This document shows positions 6,619 to 12,019 of a DNA stretch of 12,019 nucleotides, in pieces; within the stretch, counting starts at the first letter, position 1; every line of letters begins with the position of its first letter. Source of the stretch: Pseudomonadota bacterium (GTDB lineage Bacteria; Pseudomonadota; Gammaproteobacteria; Burkholderiales; Thiobacillaceae); assembly GCA_021802595.1 (NCBI GenBank), contig JAJZRT010000050.1:1-12019 (forward strand), given 5' to 3'. Both the position numbers and the translations under genes were made by a program. The notes beneath the pieces were generated by a model, which was not told where the DNA came from, ran no database searches, and worked only from the letters and a program-made list of their open reading frames with translations.

Positions 6619-6825
6619 ATGCAAGTAGGCGACGTGGTGTGCTCCGCCGCACCGGAAAAGGAAAACGAGAAGTCCGAGCGCTTTGTCGTATTGGATCTGC
6701 GAGGCGACCGCACGCTCGTCGAATTCGTCTGTGGGACGGCGGATCTCGCGGTGGAGAGCACTGCGACGACGTGTTCGCTGCCGCCGACAAACGAATCGAA
6801 CGAAATTCAAGGGATGCAACCATGA
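6619..6825 (+). CDS. Unknown 68-residue protein coupled to the methyltransferase
   Basis: I do not recognise this protein. The start is well supported: GGAG (6609-6612) lies six bases before the ATG, and the TGA overlaps the methyltransferase start as ATGA. The sequence MQVGDVVCSA, then RFVVLDLRGDRTLVEFVCG, reads as short alternating strands, like a small SH3- or KOW-type beta barrel. The tail is polar and probably flexible. The position between the XRE regulator and the methyltransferase, with coupled translation, suggests a role in the restriction-modification system or at least in timing methyltransferase translation. The barrel idea is inference from the strand pattern. Confidence 0.65.
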   Translation: MQVGDVVCSAAPEKENEKSERFVVLDLRGDRTLVEFVCGTADLAVESTATTCSLPPTNESNEIQGMQP

Positions 6826-8132
6826 CCAAAACTTCAAACGCTCGCCCGATCGGGGTCGATCTGTTTTCGGGCGCGGGCGGACTGAGCTTGGGCTTCGAGC
6901 AGGCGGGTTTCGACGTGGCGGCGTGCGTCGAAATCGACCCGATCCATGCGGCGGTTCACAAGTACAACTTCCCGCGTTGCGCGACGCTGTGTCGGAGCGT
7001 GACCGAAGTGAGCGGCGCGGAGATTCGCGCGACGGCGGGCATCGGCAACCGCATGATCGACGTCGTGTTCGGCGGCGCCCCGTGCCAAGGGTTTTCGATG
7101 ATCGGCAAGCGCGCCCTGGACGACCCGAGAAACCAGCTCGTGCACCACTTCGTGCGGATCGTGGTCGAACTCAAGGCCAACTACTTCGTGTTCGAGAACG
7201 TGCGCGGCCTGACGGTCGGCAAACACCGTCAGTTTCTGCAGGAAATCATCGAGGCGTTCAAGAGCCACGGCTACGACGTACTGGAACCGTACCGGGTGCT
7301 CAACGCGGCCGACTACGGCGTGCCGCAGGATCGCCAGCGCTTGTTCCTGATCGGCTGTCGGAAGGGTTTGAAACTGCCGGCATACCCGCAGGCTCGCCCC
7401 GCAGCGACCGTATGGGACGCCATCGGCGACCTCCCGAATGCGAACGATTTCGAAGCATTGCTGACCGGTGATAGCGTGAAAGCCCGTTTCAAGAAGGGCT
7501 CGCTATACGCGCGTCGGCTACGCGGACTCGAAGCGGACCCGGACGACTACTCGTACGAACGCAAGTTCGACCGGAACCTGCTGACGTCCAGCGCCAGAAC
7601 CGTTCATACCGAACTGTCGCAAAGTCGCTTCCTTGGCACCGAGCACGGCAAAACCGAGCCGGTCAGCCGATTCCTCAAGCTCGATCCCAACGGCGTTTGC
7701 AACACGCTGCGCGCCGGCACGGACAGCGCGCGAGGCGCCTTCACGTCGCCCCGTCCGATCCACCCCTTCGAACCGCGCGTTGTGACCGTGCGCGAAGCGG
7801 CCCGGCTGCACTCGTACCCCGACTGGTTCCGGTTCCACGCGACCAAGTGGCACGGCTTCCGGGAAATCGGCAATTCCGTGCCGCCGCTGCTTGGGCGCAG
7901 TGTCGCGTCGTCGGTGATTGCGGCGATGGGGCATAAGCCGACCAAGCTGGCGGAAGTTCTGGACCGCGGCGACGAACGACTGCTCAATCTCGAAATGTCC
8001 GAAGCGGCCGCGATGTTCGGGCTCGCGAAGAGCCCTATCGCGACACGCCAGCGTCTTATGCGCACGGTGGTGTTGCCGGCTCGCTCCAGCGTACGCGGCG
8101 AGGCCGGTTGCGAGACGCGGACGGCGGCATGA
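6822..8132 (+). CDS. C5 cytosine DNA methyltransferase (type II modification enzyme)
   Basis: This 436-residue enzyme moves a methyl group from S-adenosylmethionine to carbon 5 of cytosine in its recognition site. The motifs appear in canonical order: D13-LFSGAGG (motif I, cofactor binding), GGAPCQGFS with catalytic Cys88 (motif IV), FENV at 124-127 (motif VI), QDRQR at 169-173 (motif VIII), a target-recognition region of about residues 190-320, and GNSVPP at 350-355 (motif X). Length is normal for the family, with a 70-residue tail after motif X. The start is fixed by an ATGA overlap with the preceding small gene; the stop overlaps the endonuclease start the same way. The frame is open further upstream, but those codons belong to the small gene in another frame. 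The target sequence cannot be read here. Confidence 0.96.
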   Translation: MTKTSNARPIGVDLFSGAGGLSLGFEQAGFDVAACVEIDPIHAAVHKYNFPRCATLCRSVTEVSGAEIRATAGIGNRMIDVVFGGAPCQGFSMIGKRALDDPRNQLVHHFVRIVVELKANYFVFENVRGLTVGKHRQFLQEIIEAFKSHGYDVLEPYRVLNAADYGVPQDRQRLFLIGCRKGLKLPAYPQARPAATVWDAIGDLPNANDFEALLTGDSVKARFKKGSLYARRLRGLEADPDDYSYERKFDRNLLTSSARTVHTELSQSRFLGTEHGKTEPVSRFLKLDPNGVCNTLRAGTDSARGAFTSPRPIHPFEPRVVTVREAARLHSYPDWFRFHATKWHGFREIGNSVPPLLGRSVASSVIAAMGHKPTKLAEVLDRGDERLLNLEMSEAAAMFGLAKSPIATRQRLMRTVVLPARSSVRGEAGCETRTAA

Positions 8133-9163
8133 CGGCGAACAAACCCAAGAAGGCGTCCACAAGGCCGCGCGCCTCCGTCAGCAAGGGCGGCGAAGAGTCG
8201 CAGAAGAAGCGAATCATCCGCTCGTTGTTCGCGCTCAGAACTCTCCAAATGCGCCGGGGTCAGTCGCCGAGCATGACGGTAACGCTCGGCGAAGTCAGGG
8301 TGGCTATCGAGCGCGCCAACGAGCGCAAGACTGAGATCGGCGGCGGCACGTTGAGCACGGGCAACACCGCCAATTTCTTCAAGGACATTGTTCGTCGCGA
8401 GCAGGCTTATCGCGACACTTGGCCGTCGAGCGTCCTGCGCGCTGGATACATCGGCCTCCAAGTAAAAGGTCAGAAAGCCGTTGCCACTCCGGCCGCCGCG
8501 CCCGTAAAGGGTCCGAAGAAGGGCCGCGCACCGAAAGGCCAAGGACCGTGCTTCGAGTTCGTTCCAGCGACCGGAAGCGACCCCATCGGAGATTTGTACC
8601 AGCAGGTTCCGGCCTATGTGCGGCCGAGCCCAACCGGCGCAGCGCCGGTCTTCGACGTTCAGACGCTGGAACTGCCGCCGGAAGTCAGGCGACTCCCACG
8701 CGAAGACGAGACGTTTCTGCTGCAACTGATCGTGCGCCTGCGCGTCATCGAAACCCATCTTGGCGTAGTTTCGACCAAAGGCTTGGAGAGCTTGATCCAT
8801 TTGCAAATGGGACTCAAGCTGCGCAGCGCCGAAATCGACTCGCTTTTCATGGGCAGTCTGAGCGCCAAAGCGGCACGCGACGCCTCGCTCGTGAAGTCTC
8901 GTGTGCTGGTGGCCGTCGAAGCAAAGGGTAAGTCCGACGACATCCTCAAAGGTCAAATCGCAGACCAAGTAGCCGAGCTTTTCGGGATTTTCGCATTCAA
9001 AGACGAGGTTGACGCTGTAGTTCCAATGGCGGTGAAGTTGGTCGGCCCAAGTCGAATCTATGTTGTCGAATATGCCTTCGTAGAACGAGGGAAGCCGGTA
9101 CAACTGCATGTCGAGTCCGAAGCTTTCTACGACTTCGCACCGCCTATCGGCGGACTGGGCTAG
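8129..9163 (+). CDS. Type II restriction endonuclease candidate, PD-(D/E)XK type
   Basis: The protein has 344 residues from the ATG at 8129, which overlaps the methyltransferase TGA as ATGA. A PD-(D/E)XK-like core is visible: E235-I-D237, then after a gap the strand VLVAVEAKGKSDDILKGQI with E264-A-K266, followed by a helix ending in QVAEL. In this superfamily the acidic residues hold Mg2+ and the lysine assists hydrolysis. The N-terminal 120 residues are helical and basic; residues 120-150 form a low-complexity A/P/K linker. Position directly after a C5 methyltransferase is the main evidence that it is the cognate endonuclease, cutting the same site when unmethylated. Its exact family was not recognised. 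Confidence 0.8.
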   Translation: MTANKPKKASTRPRASVSKGGEESQKKRIIRSLFALRTLQMRRGQSPSMTVTLGEVRVAIERANERKTEIGGGTLSTGNTANFFKDIVRREQAYRDTWPSSVLRAGYIGLQVKGQKAVATPAAAPVKGPKKGRAPKGQGPCFEFVPATGSDPIGDLYQQVPAYVRPSPTGAAPVFDVQTLELPPEVRRLPREDETFLLQLIVRLRVIETHLGVVSTKGLESLIHLQMGLKLRSAEIDSLFMGSLSAKAARDASLVKSRVLVAVEAKGKSDDILKGQIADQVAELFGIFAFKDEVDAVVPMAVKLVGPSRIYVVEYAFVERGKPVQLHVESEAFYDFAPPIGGLG

Positions 9164-9561
9164 CCAAGAAACCGGATTAGCCGTTTGCCCAAGCGAACCG
9201 CGTCCTTGGCCTCGCATTCCCAGACGATGGCGCATCGCCATCCGGACGCACGCAGCGCCTTGACGTTGCGCGCGTCGCGGGCGCGATTCGCGGCAATCTT
9301 CGCCACCCAATACTCGACGCGCGATTTCGGCATCTTGTCGCGTTTGCAGCGGTGCCCGTGCCAGAAGCACCCATGCACGAATACGACCTTGCGGCGACCG
9401 GCGAATACAAGGTCGGGTTTTCCGGGCAGCCCTTGTCCATGCAACCGGAAGCGGTAGCCGAGCCGATGGGCGAGCGAGCGCACCGCCAGTTCCGGGGTCG
9501 TGTCCTTGCCCCGGATGCGGGACATCAACCAACTACGGCGTTCGGGCGTTAAGCGGTCCAT
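9160..9561 (-). CDS. vsr: Very short patch repair endonuclease Vsr
   Basis: This 133-residue protein nicks 5' of the T in T:G mismatches that arise when 5-methylcytosine deaminates, limiting mutation at methylated sites. It opens MDRLTPERRSWLMSRIRGKD, typical of the family. Next comes KPDLVF with D50 (equivalent to the metal-binding aspartate of E. coli Vsr), then VFVHGCFWHGHRC with C65, H68, H70 and C72, and WRCAIVWECE near the end. Length matches the family. Vsr genes commonly sit beside C5 methyltransferase genes. It converges on the endonuclease gene, and the same CTAG (9160-9163) supplies both stop codons. Upstream of the ATG is a run of eight C on the coding strand and no ribosome-binding site, so an in-frame upstream start is possible. 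Confidence 0.95.
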   Translation of the reverse strand: MDRLTPERRSWLMSRIRGKDTTPELAVRSLAHRLGYRFRLHGQGLPGKPDLVFAGRRKVVFVHGCFWHGHRCKRDKMPKSRVEYWVAKIAANRARDARNVKALRASGWRCAIVWECEAKDAVRLGKRLIRFLG

Positions 9562-9907
9562 TGGGGGGGGCGGTAAGTTTCGATTGTCGGCTGCCACCAA
9601 TCCAACCTCAAGAACATGCGACAACCGCACGCCACAACCCCAATTGGATGCACATCGACGGCGAGGAGCGTTGCACCAAATGCGGCGAATGGCGTCAGGC
9701 CGAGCGGTGCTTGCCCTGACGGGCCACCAAGCGCTTGAGTGCTCGCCGTTCGATCGCAAGCACTGGGCGGACGAAGATGAGTGAGAGGGTTCGCTGTTCG
9801 CGCACCTGGCGTAGCAGGATCGCGCCCCGACACTCTGCTACTGGTTCGATGCCGGCGCCGCCTTTTATCCCCGCGAAGCGGCCGGTTGTGCCTATGCACT
9901 CGCCGCG
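9562..9907. other. Poorly coding stretch upstream of vsr
   Basis: No convincing complete gene is seen. A plus-strand reading at 9648-9719 gives a short zinc-knuckle-like peptide (MHIDGEERCTKCGEWRQ) that stops after 23 residues and may be gene debris. From 9815 the frame of the hypothetical gene at 9908 is already open and protein-like, which suggests that gene lost its true 5' end. The promoter of vsr must lie here if it has its own, but I cannot identify one. Confidence 0.4.
9563..9570. repeat. Run of eight G beside the vsr start codon
   Basis: Eight consecutive G on the plus strand (C on the vsr coding strand) end two bases before the vsr ATG. Such runs are prone to slippage. The tract occupies the place where a ribosome-binding site would be expected. 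Confidence 0.8.
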
Positions 9908-10201
9908 ATGGGTAGGCGACCGGAAGTGAAAACCAATGAACTGCGCCAAATCGCGGGGCTCTTGTGCCCTATGGAAGCTGCTGAACTGGATGCATGGTTG
10001 CGCCTGCCTGGCGCTAACGCGAATTGTCGTCACAACGAGACCACATCGCAAGATCGCACACCGGATGAGCTGAGCACATTTTTCTTGTTGAGTCTTCTGG
10101 GCGAGGCCATCGTAAGGGATGGGATGCGACTCGCAATGCATGACGTATGGATTGTGCAATCCTTGCCTGCGCAGGAGATCAGCGCCGCCCTTCCGTGTTA
10201 G
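9908..10201 (+). CDS. Hypothetical protein, possibly 5'-truncated
   Basis: I do not recognise this 97-residue protein. Helical stretches are visible (NELRQIAGLL, MEAAELDAWLRL, LSTFFLLSLLGEAIV) with no catalytic motif or clear membrane segment. The frame is open and protein-like upstream to a TAG at 9812 (TLCYWFDAGAAFYP among others) but has no start codon there, so the real gene may have lost its beginning. There is no ribosome-binding site at the ATG. Its C-terminus LGEAIVRD...WIVQS is echoed by a translation of the non-coding repeat at 11264-11313 (LGRAIVSD...WIVQS). That repeat may therefore be the remains of a second copy. The TAG stop lies at the loop edge of the hairpin 10185-10210. Confidence 0.45.
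   Translation: MGRRPEVKTNELRQIAGLLCPMEAAELDAWLRLPGANANCRHNETTSQDRTPDELSTFFLLSLLGEAIVRDGMRLAMHDVWIVQSLPAQEISAALPC
10103..10162. repeat. Middle copy of island repeat sequences
   Basis: The string GGCCATCGTAAG followed by GATG occurs here and at about 11268. The 14-bp GGATTGTGCAATCC at 10149-10162 is identical to 5328-5341 and 11300-11313. Here the repeat lies inside the 3' end of the hypothetical gene at 9908; the other copies are non-coding or degraded. Confidence 0.75.
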
Positions 10202-10210
10202 GAAGGGCGG
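10185..10210. terminator. GC-rich 10-bp hairpin at a gene end
   Basis: CCGCCCTTCC (10185-10194) and GGAAGGGCGG (10201-10210) pair perfectly around the loop GTGTTA. The stop codon TAG of the preceding gene spans the loop and stem junction. A T tract does not follow (ACAACCC), so termination would be weak or factor-assisted. Confidence 0.5.
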
Positions 10211-10235
10211 ACAACCCTTCTGGCCTCAGATCACA

Positions 10236-10264
10236 TTGACAAACAGATCTGGGTGTTTACACGC
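10236..10264 (+). promoter_or_regulatory. Possible promoter of the right-hand gene pair
   Basis: A consensus -35 TTGACA (10236-10241) is followed 16-17 bases later by a weak -10 (TACACG or ACACGC). It lies about 50 bases before the gene at 10311 and just after the hairpin ending the previous gene, which is where a promoter is expected. CAGATC flanks the -35 on both sides and might be an operator. Confidence 0.3.
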
Positions 10265-10310
10265 GACCACTTCGGTGGGAGCGATGGCGTAGGGCTAGAA
10301 TTCCAACACC

Positions 10311-10838
10311 ATGAGCGCGATCACTGCCACAGCTGAAATCACCATGCGTGGGATGGCACGCCGGGCAGCGGCCGTGCATCCGATTGCCGCGCCGCGTAGC
10401 AGACTTGGCGCTTGGCTGATGGGTTCACTGCATGGCCTCATCGAGGCAAAGTTCCGAGAACAAGCCGAGCGGCTGGCAAAGCTGCGCTTGGACACCGCTG
10501 AATACGGGGCGCTCATTCGGGCCGCAATGACGGATTCCGAGGCCTTCGATCAGGATCTTGCACTGTTCGACGACTTCGAGCACATGAAGGCGTTGATGCT
10601 GAAGGTGCGGCGGATGGCGCTGGAGACGGCAGCACGGATGGACGCCGCGTCCCGCCTGCGAGGTGCTAGCGTCGAAGCTCGCCGACTCGCGGCGGTCGCG
10701 ACCGAATGCTACGAAGCCTTTGACGAACTGCAGGCGGATGTGGCCGAGCACGCTGCCGAGCACGCCAAGCGCCATGCCGGCTACGTGGCGGGCAGCGCTG
10801 ATGAACTGGCAGGCATGCTGGCCAAGATCGGCGGCTGA
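10311..10838 (+). CDS. Hypothetical helical protein, possible antitoxin partner
   Basis: I do not recognise this protein of up to 175 residues. After about 40 basic residues (MRGMARRAAAVHPIAAPRSR) it is almost wholly helical and rich in Ala, Glu and Arg (EAKFREQAERLAKLRLDTAE, then LKVRRMALETAARMDAAS and AEHAAEHAKRH), consistent with a coiled coil. No helix-turn-helix or ribbon-helix-helix is obvious. The stop is two bases before the GTG of the RelE-like gene, so the genes are translationally coupled. Upstream position and a toxin-like partner suggest an antitoxin or chaperone role. The start is uncertain: no ribosome-binding site is seen, and ATGs at 10344, 10353 and 10419 are alternatives. 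Confidence 0.6.
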   Translation: MSAITATAEITMRGMARRAAAVHPIAAPRSRLGAWLMGSLHGLIEAKFREQAERLAKLRLDTAEYGALIRAAMTDSEAFDQDLALFDDFEHMKALMLKVRRMALETAARMDAASRLRGASVEARRLAAVATECYEAFDELQADVAEHAAEHAKRHAGYVAGSADELAGMLAKIGG

Positions 10839-10840
10839 CA

Positions 10841-11170
10841 GTGCCGCGCTTGATCGTCCGTGTGGACGCCAGCAACGACACGTTCCAGCGCAGCCTGAGG
10901 AAGATCAAAGACCCGCAACTCCACCGCGAAGTCATCGCGACACTGCGCGAACTGTTCCTTGTTGACCTAGACTCGCCCCCCGCGAAGCTCCACCTGCACC
11001 AATTGACGGGGAAAGCGGGCCGGTCGATGATCGACCCAAGCATCAAGGTGCCGATCTGGTCGCTCCATGTGACCAGCAACGATGCATACAAGGCCAGCTT
11101 CACCCTGGAAGGCGGAACCGCTTATTTGCGGGTCATCCGAACCCATGATCGGCTTGACGACGATCCATAA
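10841..11170 (+). CDS. RelE-like toxin candidate
   Basis: This 109-residue protein starts at a GTG two bases after the preceding stop. It shows a RelE/ParE-superfamily layout: a first strand (RLIVRVDAS), helices (FQRSLRKIKDPQLHREVIAT), a turn (PPAKLHLHQLTG), and strands WSLHVTSND, YKASFTLEG and TAYLRVIRTHDRLDDDP. The ending, with an arginine-bearing strand then THD, is like RelE/YafQ-type enzymes that cut mRNA on the ribosome. Size is right for the family. Coupling to an upstream helical protein suggests a type II toxin-antitoxin unit with a non-standard antitoxin. The fold is judged from sequence pattern only; activity is inferred. Confidence 0.55.
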   Translation: MPRLIVRVDASNDTFQRSLRKIKDPQLHREVIATLRELFLVDLDSPPAKLHLHQLTGKAGRSMIDPSIKVPIWSLHVTSNDAYKASFTLEGGTAYLRVIRTHDRLDDDP

Positions 11171-11299
11171 CGACGCGCTGTGATGAAGGTGGCCCCCGAA
11201 GTGGGGCTGCCTCGGGAGATTGCGGGCCACGCGCCCATGTCGGCTCTGCGAGCAGACGCTTGGGCAGGGCCATCGTAAGCGATGCGTCACACCACGAAT

Positions 11300-11421
11300 G
11301 GATTGTGCAATCCAAAGCTATGCCACGGTACTCATGCATTGCCTGGCTTCCAGGCCTTGCTTGATAGTCATGCAATAGAGACCCCCATCCCGGACTTGTC
11401 CACGTGTAAACGCTCAAATTT
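11300..11421. repeat. Right copy of the ~120-bp island repeat
   Basis: This segment aligns with 5328-5450 from the exact 14-bp GGATTGTGCAATCC through CCACGGT, TCATGCATTGCC and the 33-bp block starting CCCGGACTTGTCCACGTG (11389-11421). Small gaps and substitutions show the two copies have diverged. Orientation is the same as the left copy. Confidence 0.8.
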
Positions 11422-11449
11422 CACTGTTTGATGCTCATGCATCACACTT

Positions 11450-11482
11450 CCCGGAGTGGCCCACGTGTAAACGCTCAGATTT
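11450..11482. repeat. Third copy of the 33-bp block
   Basis: CCCGGAGTGGCCCACGTG and the following bases to ATTT match the 33-bp block of 5418-5450 with three differences. This copy starts 61 bp after the one at 11389, and both are preceded by a similar TTGAT..TCATGCA string, so the right end carries a partial tandem duplication. Confidence 0.8.
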
Positions 11483-11588
11483 AGAGTTGGGGGAACTTCT
11501 TGGGGAACTTTTATGGGAATGTAGGGGCACAGTGAGGCATTCTCCAGAGGGGGCCTCACCCCTTCGCGCCCCTGAAAGCCCCTGCCAA

Positions 11589-11616
11589 ATGGGTTCGAGT
11601 CCCATCAGCCACCCCA
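11589..11616 (+). repeat. tRNA-His 3' fragment, probable attachment-site half
   Basis: ATGGG-TTCGAGT-CCCAT forms a complete five-pair T arm. It is followed by CAGCCAC, C and CCA, exactly the 3' end of a proteobacterial tRNA-His whose acceptor would start GTGGCTG. No matching acceptor, D arm or anticodon arm precedes it, so this is a 28-base remnant, not a gene. Elements that integrate into tRNA 3' ends leave such duplicates at their far boundary. It thus marks a probable element boundary. Confidence 0.75.
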
Positions 11617-11910
11617 ACCAATGAAAAAAGTGGGCACCCGAGCGGTGCCCACTTTTTTGCCCGCAGCGGTCGCAAGCAGCGCGGCGTTGCGGCCTTGCAT
11701 GGGCATCACCTGCCCGTCGAAGGGGATCTCGGTCGCCACCGTGCAAGTGGTGCTTTGGCCAGCCGTCGGGGTCGAGCAGGCGCTTGCGCACGACCTTGGC
11801 AAAGGCGTCCATCGTGGCTGGGCTCAGCGTGTCCAGCCCGTCTTGCCCGGCGGCTTGGCGCCGCCGATGTCGCGCAGCAGGGCCTCACGCCAGGTCTTGA
11901 GCTTCGCTGC
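11605..11910 (-). pseudogene. Decayed serine recombinase C-terminus
   Basis: Three minus-strand segments in different frames together resemble the C-terminal end of a large serine recombinase. They are AKLKTWREALLRDIGGAKPP (about 11907-11840), LDTLSPATMDAFAKVVRKRL (about 11840-11775) and TEIPFDGQVMPMQGRNAALL then ATAAGKKVGTARVPTFFIGW (about 11735-11610), ending GG and TGA at 11605. The closing GT-RVPTF-W motif is familiar from the recombinase family. At least two frameshifts make it inactive; the catalytic N-terminal domain would lie beyond the window if present. The final codons run into the tRNA-His fragment, so the gene end and the attachment site are fused. The family call is from motif recall. 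Confidence 0.6.
11624..11658. terminator. Strong bidirectional intrinsic terminator hairpin
   Basis: AAAAAAGTGGGCACC (11624-11638) and GGTGCCCACTTTTTT (11644-11658) form a perfect 15-bp stem with loop CGAGC. A T tract on either strand makes it work in both directions. It stands eight bases after the tRNA-His fragment, where a tRNA terminator belongs, but on the minus strand it also encodes the KKVGTARVPTFF end of the recombinase remnant. Confidence 0.85.
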
Positions 11911-12019
11911 TCGCCTGCATCGAAGAGACCGCGCAGGATTCAACGGACCTGTCAAACGCGCTGCGCTGCGGCATCGACGCGCGGAGGCCTTTTTGCCGCG
12001 GCATGCGGCGATGTTCGGC

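Larger units (their letters stand above)
11171..11588. other. Repeat-rich non-coding stretch before the att-like site
   Basis: No convincing gene is seen in these 418 bases. They hold the right-hand copies of the island repeats (11264-11313, 11300-11421, 11450-11482) and a short near-tandem repeat of GGGGAACTT at about 11489-11508. A 31-codon frame from 11183 stops inside the repeat and is probably debris. Confidence 0.55.

Noticed and set aside
6639..6821. Upstream extension of the methyltransferase by 61 codons
   Set aside because: The region codes the small 68-residue protein in another frame, and the ATGA overlap at 6822 is the natural start just before motif I.
7604..9532. Very long minus-strand open frame (642 codons) opposite the methyltransferase and endonuclease genes
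   Set aside because: It is rich in Arg and low-complexity shadow sequence, lacks family motifs, and lies antisense to two genes with clear motifs; a common artefact in GC-rich coding DNA.
5328..11482. CRISPR array
   Set aside because: The repeats are too few and irregularly placed, kilobases apart, with no spacers of regular size and no cas genes.
11540..11616. Complete tRNA-His gene
   Set aside because: Only the T arm and acceptor 3' strand are present; no 5' acceptor, D arm or GTG anticodon loop precedes it.
11435..11812. Minus-strand 125-codon frame across the tRNA fragment
   Set aside because: It joins a piece of the decayed recombinase in one frame to non-coding repeat DNA; its latter half is translation of the tRNA fragment and repeats.

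Overview
The window looks like accessory DNA from a proteobacterium, most likely a gamma- or betaproteobacterium of the Xanthomonas/Pseudomonas/Burkholderia kind. This rests on moderately high GC in the conserved genes, the tRNA-His 3' end sequence, an IS1595-type transposase remnant and recombinase debris. Nearly every recognisable gene concerns defence, toxin-antitoxin biology or mobile DNA, and no housekeeping operon is visible. I read it as a composite defence island next to a tRNA-derived attachment site.

Left part (1-3476). An HNH-nuclease-like gene runs leftward off the window edge (1-1063, minus). It is divergent from an ApeA-like HEPN gene (1132-2682, plus). The HEPN gene is followed 31 bp later by an unusually AT-rich gene for a small membrane-anchored protein with two CxxxC motifs. 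About 380 bp without a convincing gene follows, holding a stem-loop with an alternative fold.

Middle-left part (3477-5211, all minus). Four tightly packed genes read leftward: a RelE/HigB-like toxin candidate, an XRE regulator overlapping it, a DUF6941-like protein sharing an ATGA with the XRE gene, and a 45-residue protein matching only the C-terminal half of RelB/DinJ antitoxins. The packing suggests one co-transcribed toxin-antitoxin-like unit with unfamiliar extra parts.

Central part (5212-9561). After a repeat-bearing spacer come a truncated small gene and a frameshifted, truncated IS1595-family transposase. Next is a perfect 25-bp inverted repeat, then a compact type II restriction-modification operon: XRE regulator, unknown 68-residue protein, C5 cytosine methyltransferase and a PD-(D/E)XK restriction endonuclease candidate. 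The last three genes are joined by ATGA overlaps. A convergent vsr gene ends on the same CTAG that ends the endonuclease gene. The methyltransferase protects host DNA, the endonuclease cuts unmodified DNA, and Vsr repairs T:G mismatches left when methylated cytosine deaminates.

Right part (9562-12019). A poorly coding stretch leads to a hypothetical gene ending in a hairpin, then a coupled pair resembling a RelE-type toxin with an upstream partner. Next is repeat-rich non-coding DNA, a 28-base tRNA-His 3' fragment, a very strong terminator hairpin and a decayed serine recombinase tail on the minus strand. A 33-bp repeat (5418, 11389, 11450) and a 14-bp sequence (5328, 10149, 11300) bracket the restriction-modification and toxin-antitoxin-like modules. 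This suggests modules gained or shuffled at repeated sequences.
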